Positions 1-9,142 of a stretch of DNA of 49,222 nt are shown here, one piece after another. The stretch covers positions 1 through 49,222 of the forward strand of contig CAADGB010000423.1 in the NCBI GenBank assembly GCA_900696455.1. Direction: 5' to 3'. A model generated the notes under the pieces. It did no database searches and was not told where the DNA came from. It saw only the letters and a program-made list of their open reading frames with translations. The DNA is from an uncultured delta proteobacterium (GTDB taxonomy: Bacteria; Myxococcota_A; Polyangia; Haliangiales; Haliangiaceae). Numbering within the stretch: the first letter of the stretch is position 1; each line of letters opens with the position of its first letter. A program made the translations under genes and the position numbers.

Positions 1-200
1 CCCGCGCCCGCGCCGGCCGCGACCTGGCCCGGCTCCTCGCCGCCCACGGTCAGGTCGCGGACGCCGTCCGGGTCGCCGACGCCGCGCTCGCCGACGCCGA
101 GCAAGCGCTGGGCCCGCACCACCCCGACCTCGCCGCCCACCGCGCCCAGCTCGACGAGCTCCGCGCCGCCGCCGCGCCCGGCCCGGAACACGCGCCCTGA
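1..200 (+). CDS. C-terminal end of a TPR-repeat protein (partial)
   Basis: The frame read from base 3 is open to a TGA at 198-200 and gives about 65 residues of a protein that begins outside the window. The segment AEQALGPHHPDLA followed by an Ala/Leu-rich helix is the signature of the kinesin-light-chain type tetratricopeptide repeat, which is common at the C-terminus of myxobacterial Ser/Thr kinases and regulatory scaffolds. TPR repeats bind partner proteins; nothing in the visible part shows which catalytic domain, if any, lies upstream. The gene converges on the next minus-strand gene with only 6 bases between the two stops. Confidence 0.6.
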   Translation, partial: RARAGRDLARLLAAHGQVADAVRVADAALADAEQALGPHHPDLAAHRAQLDELRAAAAPGPEHAP

Positions 201-206
201 CGCCCG

Positions 207-1064
207 TCACCGCCGGTCGGCGGCCGCCGCCGGCGCGCTCGAGACCGAGCGTGCGCAGCGAAAGCCGATGTACTCGACGTCGGTTCGCGCGTAGATGTCC
301 AGGGCCCGACCGAGCCTCGGCAGCGTTGTCACGCCTGGCCGCTGCTCCTCGGACGCCATCGTACTCCCGCCGGCGATCCACACCGCGTCGTCGTCCGTCT
401 CGAGCGGCTCGACGAACTCGCGCACGTTGCCTACCATGTCGAGGGCGCCGTATGGACTCGCGCCCAGCGGCTGGATCCCGGCCAGCAGTGGAAAGGGGGA
501 GTTCCAGATCGCGTTGGAGGTGTGACCCCGCGTCGGTGGGTCCCATCCCCACGGATGCGGTCGCCCATCGGTCCCCCGCGCGGCCTTCTCCCACTCCAGC
601 GCGTTCGGCAGCCGCTTGCCCGCCCAGCGACAGTAGACCCTCGCCTCGTGCGGACTGACGCCCCACATGGACCGTTCCGCCAGGTCCCCGCCATCCAGCA
701 GGCCGTAGGGCACCACGACCTCCCTCCTGGCGTGTCCCCCGCGATCTTCGCGCAGGCGGCTGACGTCGTCATGGCGCGCCATCACCTCGTCGTTGGCGAC
801 CTTGCAGGGGCCCGCGCTCCAGCACATCCGGTAGGCCCCGAGGGTCACCTCGGTGCGATCGATCTCGAACGCCTCCAGCACCTCGGTCCGGAGCGGACCG
901 CCGTGCTTCGGGTCGCAGCCCTGCGCCGGATCACAGCCGGCCAGGAACGGCCCCGCCGGGACCAGCACCATGTCGTCCCGCGGCCGCGGCGGCTCCTGCC
1001 GCCCGCCACCACACGCGAGCACGACACCGAGCACCGCGATCAAGACCGGACGAGCCGCGCTCAC
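207..1064 (-). CDS. Formylglycine-generating-enzyme-like (SUMF1/FGE-sulfatase domain) lipoprotein
   Basis: A 285-residue protein with a lipoprotein signal (VVLAC, Cys about 18) followed by a C-type-lectin-fold SUMF1 domain. Recognisable blocks are MVLVPAGPF, FEIDRTEVT, YCRWAGKRLPNALEWEKAARG, LDMVGNVREFVE and a closing IGFRCARS. True formylglycine-generating enzymes use two cysteines near the C-terminus; only the last (in GFRCARS) is seen and the GGSWC cysteine is replaced (AGGSTMAS). It is therefore more likely a non-oxidase SUMF1-like surface protein, a type common in myxobacteria. The GTG start at 1064 overlaps the upstream gene's stop as GTGA, so the two are probably translationally coupled. 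Confidence 0.85.
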   Translation of the reverse strand: MSAARPVLIAVLGVVLACGGGRQEPPRPRDDMVLVPAGPFLAGCDPAQGCDPKHGGPLRTEVLEAFEIDRTEVTLGAYRMCWSAGPCKVANDEVMARHDDVSRLREDRGGHARREVVVPYGLLDGGDLAERSMWGVSPHEARVYCRWAGKRLPNALEWEKAARGTDGRPHPWGWDPPTRGHTSNAIWNSPFPLLAGIQPLGASPYGALDMVGNVREFVEPLETDDDAVWIAGGSTMASEEQRPGVTTLPRLGRALDIYARTDVEYIGFRCARSVSSAPAAAADRR

Positions 1065-1438
1065 GGGACCTTGACCTCCGCCTCGGCGAGCTCGTCGAGG
1101 ACCACGTCGATCCCTGCGTCGATCCCGCGCTGCCGGTCCGACTCATCGAGCCAGGTCGACCGTCCCGTCCCGCGGGCATGGAGGTACTCCTTCACGCGAA
1201 ACCCCGTGTAGCGGTTGAAGGTGGCCCACACCTGACCGACCGGCGACGGGCGGTCCGCGCCGACCGAGCCCTCGCCCGGCATCGGGTAGAAGGCGTGACC
1301 TCCCGGCGCCGGCGCCGCCAGCCCCGGCGTGGGCGGCAGGCGATCGGTCCGCGCGCGCTTGCCGGGCGCGGCGCCGCCGCGGGCGCCGGCGTGCTGGTGA
1401 GGATCGTGACCTGGATCGACAGGGCGTGGCCGTCTCAT
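1061..1438 (-). CDS. Hypothetical protein coupled to the FGE-like gene
   Basis: A 125-residue reading frame with no family I recognise. The N-terminal half is Pro/Arg/Ala-rich and may be disordered or mis-started; the C-terminal half (VWATFNRYTGFRVKEYLHARG to the acidic end DELAEAEVKVP) has normal protein composition. It is supported as coding by its GTGA overlap with the downstream lipoprotein gene, matching the coupling style of the rest of the window. A start further in or a frameshifted longer ancestor is possible. The 109 bases upstream (1439-1547) hold no gene that I can see. Confidence 0.45.
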   Translation of the reverse strand: MRRPRPVDPGHDPHQHAGARGGAAPGKRARTDRLPPTPGLAAPAPGGHAFYPMPGEGSVGADRPSPVGQVWATFNRYTGFRVKEYLHARGTGRSTWLDESDRQRGIDAGIDVVLDELAEAEVKVP

Positions 1439-1547
1439 GCCTGTCCTATCGATCCGCCCGTGGCGGTGTTGCGTGACCCGCGCAGGCGCCTCGCAACCGC
1501 CCTGAATCGTTGTGCTCCTGGGGGCGTCTACCCGCGCCCGGGCACCG

Positions 1548-2210
<663 letters not shown>

Positions 2211-2265
2211 ACCCCTTCCTACCGCCCCGCGCCGCCCCCGTCCAGCTCGCCACCCGGCTGTGGCG

Positions 2266-2271
2266 TAGGCT
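2266..2271 (+). promoter_or_regulatory. Putative -10 box for a leaderless alkyltransferase-like gene
   Basis: TAGGCT is followed by 7 bases and the ATG at 2279. A -10 element there would start transcription at or next to the start codon. No -35 match is evident. Confidence 0.45.
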
Positions 2272-2278
2272 CGGAGCG

Positions 2279-2722
2279 ATGGCACGGACACGCTCCAGCT
2301 CTCACCCGCGCCGGCCCGCCCGCGTGCCGCGCGGCGCCGCGACCCGCGCGCCCCGGCGCTCGTCCGCCGCGACCGACGACGAGCTCACCGCCCACGTCCG
2401 CGCGCTCTACCGCCGGATCTGGGCGGTGGCGCGACGCATCCCGCGGGGCAAGGTCGCCACCTACGGACAGGTGGCCGAGCTGGCCGGGCTGCCCGGCGGC
2501 GCCCGGGTGGCCGGCGCCGCCATGCGGGCCAGCGCCAGCGCCCGCGCCCGGCTGCCGTGGCAGCGGGTCGTCGGCAAGCGGGGGCCGCGCCGCGCCGGCA
2601 TCGCGCTGCTCGATCCGGTCGGCGCCGCCGTGCAGCGCCAGCTCCTCGAGGCCGAGGGCGTGGTCGTCAGCGATCGCGGCCTCATCGATCTCGACCGCCA
2701 CGGCTGGCTGCCGCGGCGCTGA
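2279..2722 (+). CDS. Alkyltransferase-like protein (ATL/MGMT DNA-binding family)
   Basis: A 147-residue protein whose last 110 residues match the DNA-binding domain of O6-alkylguanine-DNA alkyltransferase: IPRGKVATYGQVAELAGLP and then LPWQRVVGKRG. In the active repair enzyme the second block is PCHRV with the acceptor cysteine; here Trp replaces Cys, which defines the alkyltransferase-like group. Such proteins bind O6-alkylguanine without removing the group and recruit nucleotide excision repair. The first 35 residues are Arg/Ser/Pro-rich and probably disordered. The gene is divergent from the molybdopterin synthase fusion. Confidence 0.88.
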   Translation: MARTRSSSHPRRPARVPRGAATRAPRRSSAATDDELTAHVRALYRRIWAVARRIPRGKVATYGQVAELAGLPGGARVAGAAMRASASARARLPWQRVVGKRGPRRAGIALLDPVGAAVQRQLLEAEGVVVSDRGLIDLDRHGWLPRR

Positions 2723-2726
2723 CCCG

Positions 2727-2754
2727 GACCGCGCGCCCGCCCGCCGTCGCGGTC
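2727..2754. terminator. Possible hairpin between convergent genes
   Basis: GACCGCG (2727-2733) can pair with CGCGGTC (2748-2754) around a 14-base loop, in the 71 bases between the stops of the alkyltransferase-like gene and gspN. There is no U-run, so this is only a weak terminator candidate. Confidence 0.25.
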
Positions 2755-2793
2755 GACCATCCGTCCGCCGGCCAGGGTCGCCGCGCGCCCGCG

Positions 2794-4188
2794 TCAGCGA
2801 TCCGGACTGTCGTCGTCGTCGCCGCCCGCGCCGCCGGCGCGATCGGTGCGGCGATCGCGCTCGGAGCCCACGCTGTCGGGCGGGATCGCGGAGCCGCCGT
2901 GCCCCGACTCCGGCGAACCCGGCGCCGGCGGCTGCACCTCGATCGTCGGCGCGTCGCCGCGCGGCCGGCCGTCGCCGGGCGGACGCCCCTCGATCACCGG
3001 CGGCGGCTGCACCGCCTCGGGCATCGGCTCGGGCTGGTGGCCGGTGCCGACCGCAGCGCCCGGCGTGCCGCCCACGTCGTCCGCCGCCGGCGGCCGGCCC
3101 ATGTCGGGGGGCTTGACCGTGTCCAGCGGCGGCGGCGTCGGGGTCGGGCGGGGCGCGGCCGCGGGCGCCACCTCGTCGAGGCTGGGCCGCACCCGCACCC
3201 GCTCGTCCTTCGAGAAGACGTCGTCCGGGTTGCCGCCGGCGTCGCAGATCTGGCCGAGGCGCCGCATCGCGGTCAGCCGGCCCGCCAGCTTGATGTTGCG
3301 GAAGCCGTCGGCGTCGACGGCCGGGCTGCCCAGCTCGCACGCCGCCGGCGACCTGGACAGGTACTCGCGCGAGCAGCGGTAGCGGATGCAGCCGGCGATC
3401 GTCGACTCGCCCAGCTTCTTCGCCAGCTTGATGTCGAAGTCGAGCTCGAGGTCGCCATCGGGCGACTCGAACTCGAAGCGATCACGAAACGCGTCGCCCT
3501 TGGCGATCGTCATCGCCAGGACGAAGCGGGTGACCGTGATCGTCTCGACGGGGATGCCGCTGCTCACCATGAGCGCCTCGTTGGGGTTGCGGGCCTTGGG
3601 GTAGACCCGCGACTCGCCGTCGCCGACGGTGCAGCCGACCTTGCACGACAGCTCGACCTTGCCGCTCGCCCTCTGCCAGTCGTTGTTCGGCAGGGTCAGG
3701 CTGACCCGGCCGTCGCCCTGGCCGCCCAGCGGCAGGCCGACCGCGTCGGCCACCCCGGGCAGGGTCGCCAGCGGCACCCGCCGCAGCCGGAAGTCGACGC
3801 CGAGGCTGGTCTTCGCCATCCGGACGGAGCCGGCGATCGAGCCGCCGCCGGTGGCGATGTCGAGGCCGACCTCGGCCTTGCCCGAGAGGAGCGGCAGGAA
3901 GGCGACGTCGACCTCGATGCGCTTGAAGAACATCGTCGTGACCGGCTGGCCGACGACGTCCGGCCGCGAGGTCAGGGTGACGCCCTCGAGGCTGAAGCGG
4001 CCCGGCACCAGGCTGCGCTCGACGTCGAGGATCGTGACCTCGTACTTCGAGGACAGCGACTCGATCATCCGGTCCTTCACCCGGTGGTAGGGGAAGGGCA
4101 GGTGCAGCGCGTAGACGAAGCACACCAGGCCGAGCGCGACGTAGCCGGCGACGCGCAGGGCGAGGCGGAGGCGGGGTGACAGCGTCAT
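2794..4188 (-). CDS. gspN: Type II secretion system protein GspN
   Basis: A 464-residue inner-membrane protein and the last gene of the gsp operon. One N-terminal transmembrane helix (about 10-28) is followed by a large periplasmic domain of the deltaproteobacterial GspN type, with the early blocks LHLPFPYHRVKDRMIESLSSKYEVTI and RFSLEGVTL seen in that family. Residues after about 330 are a Pro-rich, low-complexity tail with many PPP/TP runs that ends in an Asp-rich stretch and is not expected to fold. The precise role of GspN in secretion is not established. The ATG is one base after the gspM stop, indicating coupling. Confidence 0.88.
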   Translation of the reverse strand: MTLSPRLRLALRVAGYVALGLVCFVYALHLPFPYHRVKDRMIESLSSKYEVTILDVERSLVPGRFSLEGVTLTSRPDVVGQPVTTMFFKRIEVDVAFLPLLSGKAEVGLDIATGGGSIAGSVRMAKTSLGVDFRLRRVPLATLPGVADAVGLPLGGQGDGRVSLTLPNNDWQRASGKVELSCKVGCTVGDGESRVYPKARNPNEALMVSSGIPVETITVTRFVLAMTIAKGDAFRDRFEFESPDGDLELDFDIKLAKKLGESTIAGCIRYRCSREYLSRSPAACELGSPAVDADGFRNIKLAGRLTAMRRLGQICDAGGNPDDVFSKDERVRVRPSLDEVAPAAAPRPTPTPPPLDTVKPPDMGRPPAADDVGGTPGAAVGTGHQPEPMPEAVQPPPVIEGRPPGDGRPRGDAPTIEVQPPAPGSPESGHGGSAIPPDSVGSERDRRTDRAGGAGGDDDDSPDR

Positions 4189-4189
4189 C

Positions 4190-4771
4190 TCAGGATCCTC
4201 CCGTGCCGTTGCCCGAGCCCGCGCCCTCGCCCGCCGCCGCCACCCGCGACCAGGTGACGACGTCGATCGTGAGGTCGAGCTTCTCCTTGTCGCGGAAGTT
4301 GCGGCGGAGCTGGAGCGCGCTGACCATGACGACCTTGCTCTCGGACTCGAGCGCCTCCAGGAAGTCCTTGACCTGGGTGAGCGTCACCTCGCGGACCTCG
4401 ACGCTGGCGGCGTGGGCGACGAAGCTGCCCTTGGTCGACGGCGAGCGGGCGTTGACCGCGGGCACGGTGACCTTGGCCTTCTCCCCGGCCCGGTAGATGT
4501 AGCTCTCGAGCTTGAGCGGCTGGGTGCCGATCTGCTTGGCCGGATCGTCGGGCTGGGCGGTCCGGGCCTGGGCCTTGTAGGCGGTGAGCATGGTCAGGGC
4601 CTTGCGCGAGCGCGCGTTCTTGGCCTCGAGCGCGACCAGCCCCTCGCGGATCTCGAGCGAGACGTAGATGATCATCACCAGCACGAACGAGACGCCGAGC
4701 AGGACGACCATGCGCCGCTCCCGCGGCGTGATCGCCTCCCACCGGTCGCGGAGCTTGTCGAGGGCGGCCAT
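4190..4771 (-). CDS. gspM: Type II secretion system protein GspM
   Basis: A 193-residue inner-membrane protein with a short cytoplasmic N-terminus, one transmembrane helix at about 22-38 (RRMVVLLGVSFVLVMIIYVSL), a coiled-coil-prone stretch and a periplasmic ferredoxin-like half, ending in a Gly/Ala/Ser tail. GspM pairs with GspL in the inner-membrane assembly platform. The frame stays open far upstream, but the ATG at 4771 lies 2 bases after the gspL stop and gives a normal GspM length. Position between gspL and gspN confirms the call. Confidence 0.88.
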   Translation of the reverse strand: MAALDKLRDRWEAITPRERRMVVLLGVSFVLVMIIYVSLEIREGLVALEAKNARSRKALTMLTAYKAQARTAQPDDPAKQIGTQPLKLESYIYRAGEKAKVTVPAVNARSPSTKGSFVAHAASVEVREVTLTQVKDFLEALESESKVVMVSALQLRRNFRDKEKLDLTIDVVTWSRVAAAGEGAGSGNGTGGS

Positions 4772-4773
4772 GG

Positions 4774-6399
4774 CTACATGCACTCCGTGCGCATCGCGAA
4801 CGAGAAGTTCTTCTCGCCGCTGGCGCCGCTGGTGGTGGAGCCGCGGGTGATCTCCTTGATGCAGGTGATCTCCTTGAGCGCGGCCTCGATCAGGTCGATC
4901 TCCTCGGGCGTCTTGGCCGACGCCTTGAGGCTCACCCGGTTGTCCTTGATGTCGAGATCGGTGACGTCGAGCGTGACCTTGTCGCGCGGCGGCAGCTTGC
5001 CGTTGATCGTGAGGAGCAGGTCGTAGGCGCTCATCCGCGGCAGCGGCGACTCGCCCGGCCCGACGTCGCCGGTGGTCAGCGCCAGCAGCTCGGGCACCGA
5101 CTTGCTGGCGCCGAAGTGCTCCTTGGACTCCTGGGCGACGCGCCGCGTGAGGAGCGCGTCGGCGGCGCGCAGCTTGCGCAGGCCGGCGTAGGCCGAGGCC
5201 CCGGCGAAGACCAGCACCACCAGGAGCGCGATCGCGACCTGGGTGAGCTTGGTCTTCACGAAGGTCATGTCGACCTTGAACGCCAGCGGCCCCTGCCGGA
5301 GATCGAAGGACGGCCGGCCGCCGCCGGTGTCGAGGGCCGCCGCCACCGCCAGGGCGGCGCTGTCGAGGCCAGCCGGCTCGGCGGCGCGCGGCCCCAGGAG
5401 CGCCGCCGGATCGTCCCCGGCCAGGGTGCTGGCCGGCAGGCCGAGCTGCTCGCTGACGAACGGCGCCAGGCCGCGCAGCCGGCTGCCGCCGCCGACCAGG
5501 AGCACGCGCGCGGGCGCCACGCCGGTGCGGGCGCGACACGCCGCCAGGGTCTGGCGCAGCTCGCGGCTCCACGGCCCGACCTCGCCCACCAGCACGCCGT
5601 GCACCCGCTCCCAGGCCTCGCTCGGCGCCGGGTTGCCGGCCGAGGCGATGAAGCCGTCGCTGTGCTTGGCCTGCTCGGCCGCGATCGCGTCGAGCCGCCA
5701 GTTGCGGGCGATCGCGTCGGTGACGTGGCGACCGCCGCGGCCGAAGGTCCGCGAGAACACCGGCTTGCCGCCGTGGGTGACGACGACGTGGGTGTGCTCG
5801 TGACCGACGTCGACGATCGCGGCGGTGACGCTGCCGGCCAGCGACGGCGCGCGCTCGGCCAGCCGCGCCAGCACCGCCACCGGCACCAGCCCGCGGGCCT
5901 CGGCGCCGGCGTCGGCGGTCAGCTCGAGCAGCTCCTTCGCCCGCCCGAGCGGCATCGAGTAGGTGAGGACGCGCATGCCCTCGGTCGGCGGCGCCACCCG
6001 GCCGCGGACCGCGCCCGGCTCGACCGCGGCGGCCCCGGCGCTCGTCGGCAGGGGCTCGCAGGCGTAGACCAGGTCCTCGAGATCGACCGGGACCACGCCC
6101 TCGAGCTCGCCGCCGACCACCTTCTCCAGATCCTGACGGCGCAGCGCCTTGAAGCCGAACTCGAGGACGTGGACGAAGACCTGGCCGCCGGAGACCACCA
6201 GGAACCCGGTGTCCTTCTCGAGCCGCCGCTCGCGCACGAGCTCGGCCAGCACCCGCTGCGCGCGCGCCTCGTGGGGCTCGTCGCCGGGCGGGATGATGCG
6301 CTCGATCACCTCGGTGACGGCGGCGTGGCGCAGGCCGGGGCTGGCGACCGCGACCTTGACGCTCCAGGCTCCCAGATCGACGGCGTAGGTGCGGCTCAT
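4774..6399 (-). CDS. gspL: Type II secretion system protein GspL (actin-like ATPase fold)
   Basis: A 541-residue protein. Residues 1-330 form a PilM/FtsA-like cytoplasmic domain: YAVDLGAWSVKVAV at the N-terminus, the phosphate-2-like block IVDVGHEHTHVVV and the adenosine-like block RVLLVGGGSRLRGL. A transmembrane helix follows at about 385-405 and then a PilN-like periplasmic domain. GspL binds the N-terminus of the GspE ATPase and links it to GspM and the pseudopilus base. It starts 51 bases after the gspK stop, the largest gap among gspC to gspN. Confidence 0.92.
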   Translation of the reverse strand: MSRTYAVDLGAWSVKVAVASPGLRHAAVTEVIERIIPPGDEPHEARAQRVLAELVRERRLEKDTGFLVVSGGQVFVHVLEFGFKALRRQDLEKVVGGELEGVVPVDLEDLVYACEPLPTSAGAAAVEPGAVRGRVAPPTEGMRVLTYSMPLGRAKELLELTADAGAEARGLVPVAVLARLAERAPSLAGSVTAAIVDVGHEHTHVVVTHGGKPVFSRTFGRGGRHVTDAIARNWRLDAIAAEQAKHSDGFIASAGNPAPSEAWERVHGVLVGEVGPWSRELRQTLAACRARTGVAPARVLLVGGGSRLRGLAPFVSEQLGLPASTLAGDDPAALLGPRAAEPAGLDSAALAVAAALDTGGGRPSFDLRQGPLAFKVDMTFVKTKLTQVAIALLVVLVFAGASAYAGLRKLRAADALLTRRVAQESKEHFGASKSVPELLALTTGDVGPGESPLPRMSAYDLLLTINGKLPPRDKVTLDVTDLDIKDNRVSLKASAKTPEEIDLIEAALKEITCIKEITRGSTTSGASGEKNFSFAMRTECM

Positions 6400-6450
6400 G
6401 GCGAGCGCCTCGGGCGGTTGGCGGGCAGGGCCAGGTGGGGGTGCATCACG

Positions 6451-7788
6451 TCATTCCTCGCGGAGGTGCAGCCAGGCCCCGGTCCGGGTGAGCTGCGGGT
6501 TGCGGGCCTGCTGGTTCACGTGCTTCTGGCTCCAGAAGGCGCGGATCGTGCGGCGCGCCGGCAAGAACGGGGTGCGGTCGACCTCGCTCCACGCCTCGAC
6601 CTGGTAGGTCTCGATGGGGCCCGAGGCCGCCACCTGGTTGAGCTTCTGGGTGTCGAGCTCGATGCCGGTGAGCCCGGCCGGGAGCTGGGGCAGGCCGGGG
6701 ATGGGCGCGGCCGCGCCCGCGCTGCCGTCGCCGGCGGCCAGGCCGGCGAAGGCGGCCGCCGGGTCCTTCACGAAGGCCGCGAACTCGCCGGGCTCGACGA
6801 AGTAGAACCCGAACTGCTTGGCGGTCAGCACCAGGTTGGCGATCGCCCACAGCGCGGCGGGGTCGCGCAGCACCGGGTCGCTGGCGTCCTTGGCCGCCAG
6901 CGAGATCACCGCCGCCACCACCTTGGCGTCGTCGAGCGCCCGCAGGTTGACCTTGCAGCCGCCACGCACCCGGAACGAGCCGCCGAACAGCGTCCAGAAG
7001 CGGTCGTCGACGCCACGCACCAGCTTGAGCTCGGCCACCGAGTCGAGCTTGTTGTTCTTGGGCTTGTAGGGATCGCGCAGGTTCTCGTAGCCGTAGTCCT
7101 CGGGGCCGCCGGTCGACTCCGGCGGCCGGTCGTCGGTGATCTCGATCCGGCTCTGGTCGCTGTCGATGTAGTCGATGATCGCCGCGACCTGGGTGCGGCG
7201 ATCGCGGCGCCAGCCCTCGGCGTCGGCCTCCTCGAAGATGGGGTCGAAGGCCGCCGGGTAGAGCAGCGACTGCAGCGAGCGCGCCAGGAGCGCGCGATCG
7301 CTGGGCGAGGCGGCGCAGTTGACGTTGATCTTGCCGTCGACCGGCGTGATGCGGACGCCGAAGGTGCCGATGTCGGCGCCCAGGCCCTTGGTCTGGCCGA
7401 GGCCGAGCCCGATCGCGGCCTGCACCTGCTCGGCGTCGCCGCCGAAGGCCGCCATCAGCGGGTCGGCGAAGTCGGTGATCTGGACCCCCTGGAGCTGCTG
7501 GAAGTCGGCCGAGGCGTTGTCGAGGCGCTGCTGCAGGCGGACGATCAGCTCGGACAGGTTGAGCGACGACCGGGCCAGGAAGTTGGCCCGCATCTGGTCG
7601 AGGTTGTTGCGCGACTGCATCAGGTCGATGGTCGTGCTGGTGCCGAACTCGTTGACGATGACCAGGCAGATCGCGACCGCGGTGATGACCGCGATCATCG
7701 CGACCCCACGCTGGCCGCGCTGGCCGCGCCGGCGCCCGGCTCGGCGCCGCCGGCCGACGCCGCGGAGGAGCCGGCGCCGCGCCCTCAC
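6451..7788 (-). CDS. gspK: Type II secretion minor pseudopilin GspK
   Basis: A 445-residue minor pseudopilin. After an Arg-rich leader the prepilin cleavage region reads QRGVAMIAVITAVAICLVIV; the usual Glu at position 5 of the mature protein is missing, as is normal for GspK, which caps the pseudopilus tip. The large globular domain contains the GspK alpha-domain with VDGKINVNCA and SVAELKLVRGVD. The GTG start at 7788 overlaps the gspJ stop as GTGA. GspK forms the tip complex with GspI and GspJ. Confidence 0.9.
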   Translation of the reverse strand: MRARRRLLRGVGRRRRAGRRRGQRGQRGVAMIAVITAVAICLVIVNEFGTSTTIDLMQSRNNLDQMRANFLARSSLNLSELIVRLQQRLDNASADFQQLQGVQITDFADPLMAAFGGDAEQVQAAIGLGLGQTKGLGADIGTFGVRITPVDGKINVNCAASPSDRALLARSLQSLLYPAAFDPIFEEADAEGWRRDRRTQVAAIIDYIDSDQSRIEITDDRPPESTGGPEDYGYENLRDPYKPKNNKLDSVAELKLVRGVDDRFWTLFGGSFRVRGGCKVNLRALDDAKVVAAVISLAAKDASDPVLRDPAALWAIANLVLTAKQFGFYFVEPGEFAAFVKDPAAAFAGLAAGDGSAGAAAPIPGLPQLPAGLTGIELDTQKLNQVAASGPIETYQVEAWSEVDRTPFLPARRTIRAFWSQKHVNQQARNPQLTRTGAWLHLREE

Positions 7789-8459
7789 TGCACCACCTCG
7801 GGCAGCAGCAGGCGGGCCTGGGTCGACAGCTTCAGCTCCTCGCCCCGCGGGTTCTTGTAGGTGAGCGCGATGCGGACCCGGCTGGGCAGCCGGTTCTGCT
7901 CGCCGTCCTGCTTGGTCGAGTCCCAGGTCTCCTGCCACTTCTTCTCGGTCCAGTCCCAGTACTGGAGCTCGAGCTTCTCGACCGCGCGCAGCAGCACGTC
8001 GTGCTCGCCCGGCTCGCCCTCCCACGGCTCGTTGGACGGCCGGCGCAGCTCCTTGCGGTAGAGCGCCTCCTTGCCCGGGTGCTGGCGGTCGTCGTCGAGG
8101 TAGTAGACGATGAGGGTCTGGTCGCTCTCGTTGGCGTCGGCCCACAGCGAGACGTGGGCGAACGAGGAGAAGCGGAGCTCCTCGGCCTTGCCGATGAACA
8201 TCGTCCGCCGGTTGTCGAACATCATCTCCTCGTTGCTCGACAGGTAGGCGCTCTGCAGGTCGGCGACCATGCGCGCCAGCGCCACCCGGACCTCGTGGTT
8301 GCGCTCCTCCAGCGCGACGAACGTGATCCGCGCCTCCGACGCCGAGCGGATCGTCGTCCACGCGATCGTCATCATGAAGCCGATGATCGCCAGCGAGATC
8401 ATGATCTCGAGCAGCGTCAGGCCGCGCTGGCGGCCGCGGCGCGCGCCCCGCGGGGTCAC
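7785..8459 (-). CDS. gspJ: Type II secretion minor pseudopilin GspJ
   Basis: A 224-residue pseudopilin with a type III leader: after QRG the mature protein begins LTLLEIMISLAIIGFMM, including the Glu at position 5 needed for pilus assembly. The rest is the GspJ beta-rich head (EVRVALARMVADLQSAYLSSN and later RVRIALTYKNPRGEE). The GTG at 8459 overlaps the gspI stop. Length is normal for the family. Confidence 0.92.
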   Translation of the reverse strand: MTPRGARRGRQRGLTLLEIMISLAIIGFMMTIAWTTIRSASEARITFVALEERNHEVRVALARMVADLQSAYLSSNEEMMFDNRRTMFIGKAEELRFSSFAHVSLWADANESDQTLIVYYLDDDRQHPGKEALYRKELRRPSNEPWEGEPGEHDVLLRAVEKLELQYWDWTEKKWQETWDSTKQDGEQNRLPSRVRIALTYKNPRGEELKLSTQARLLLPEVVQ

Positions 8460-9142
8460 GGCTGCGCCCCCAGGCTGCCCAGGGTCTTGGCCATGCCGGC
8501 GGCGTCGCTGACGTAGAGGATGACGTCGAACCGCTCCTGGTGGACGCCGGTGTCGTACGCGATCGTGAGCGTGATCTTGCGGATCGAGTGCTTGAGCACC
8601 TGCTGGACCAGCGTGTACTGGCTCTGGATGAAGCCGGCGGTGGCCTGCTCGCCGGCCGACGCCGCCTCGCCGCCGCCGCCGCCACCTCCGCCGCCGAAGC
8701 CGAACATGCCCAGCATGCCGCCCAGCGCGCTCGACTGGAACGTGTCGAGCTGGCTCTGGCCGTCACCCTCGCCCGAGCCGGCGCCCGAGCCGGCCCCGGC
8801 GCCGGCCTCGCCCTGGGCCAGCCCCATGAGCACGTCGAACGTGGGCAGCTCGACCGGCTCGATCCGCGCCGCCCACGTGATGCCGGCCCAGCCCTCCTCG
8901 GAGAAGTCGCCCTCGTCGGTCTGCTCGGTCTCCTGGAAGCCCTCCTGCAGGAGCTCCTCCTCCAGGTCGGCCATCTTGCCGCGCGCCAGCTCGGTGGCGA
9001 CGCCCATGTAGAACGAGTCCTGGGCGGCGGTGATGTTGCCGGCGATGCTCTTGACCAGGATCACCAGCGCCGCCCCCAGGATCGCCAGGGCCAGCATCAC
9101 CTCGATCAGCGTGAAGCCGCCGCGCCGTCGCCGCGCCGTCAT
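8456..9142 (-). CDS. gspI: Type II secretion minor pseudopilin GspI with a glycine-rich insertion
   Basis: A 228-residue pseudopilin whose leader ends RRGG and whose mature part starts FTLIEVMLALAILGAALVI. GspI initiates assembly of the tip complex with GspJ and GspK. The family is usually about 120-130 residues; here a Gly/Ala/Ser-rich and then poly-Gly segment of about 60 residues (from about 108) splits the head domain, with a normal C-terminal part (RKITLTIAYD, DVILYV) after it. The ATG at 9142 overlaps the gspH stop as ATGA. Confidence 0.9.
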   Translation of the reverse strand: MTARRRRGGFTLIEVMLALAILGAALVILVKSIAGNITAAQDSFYMGVATELARGKMADLEEELLQEGFQETEQTDEGDFSEEGWAGITWAARIEPVELPTFDVLMGLAQGEAGAGAGSGAGSGEGDGQSQLDTFQSSALGGMLGMFGFGGGGGGGGGEAASAGEQATAGFIQSQYTLVQQVLKHSIRKITLTIAYDTGVHQERFDVILYVSDAAGMAKTLGSLGAQP

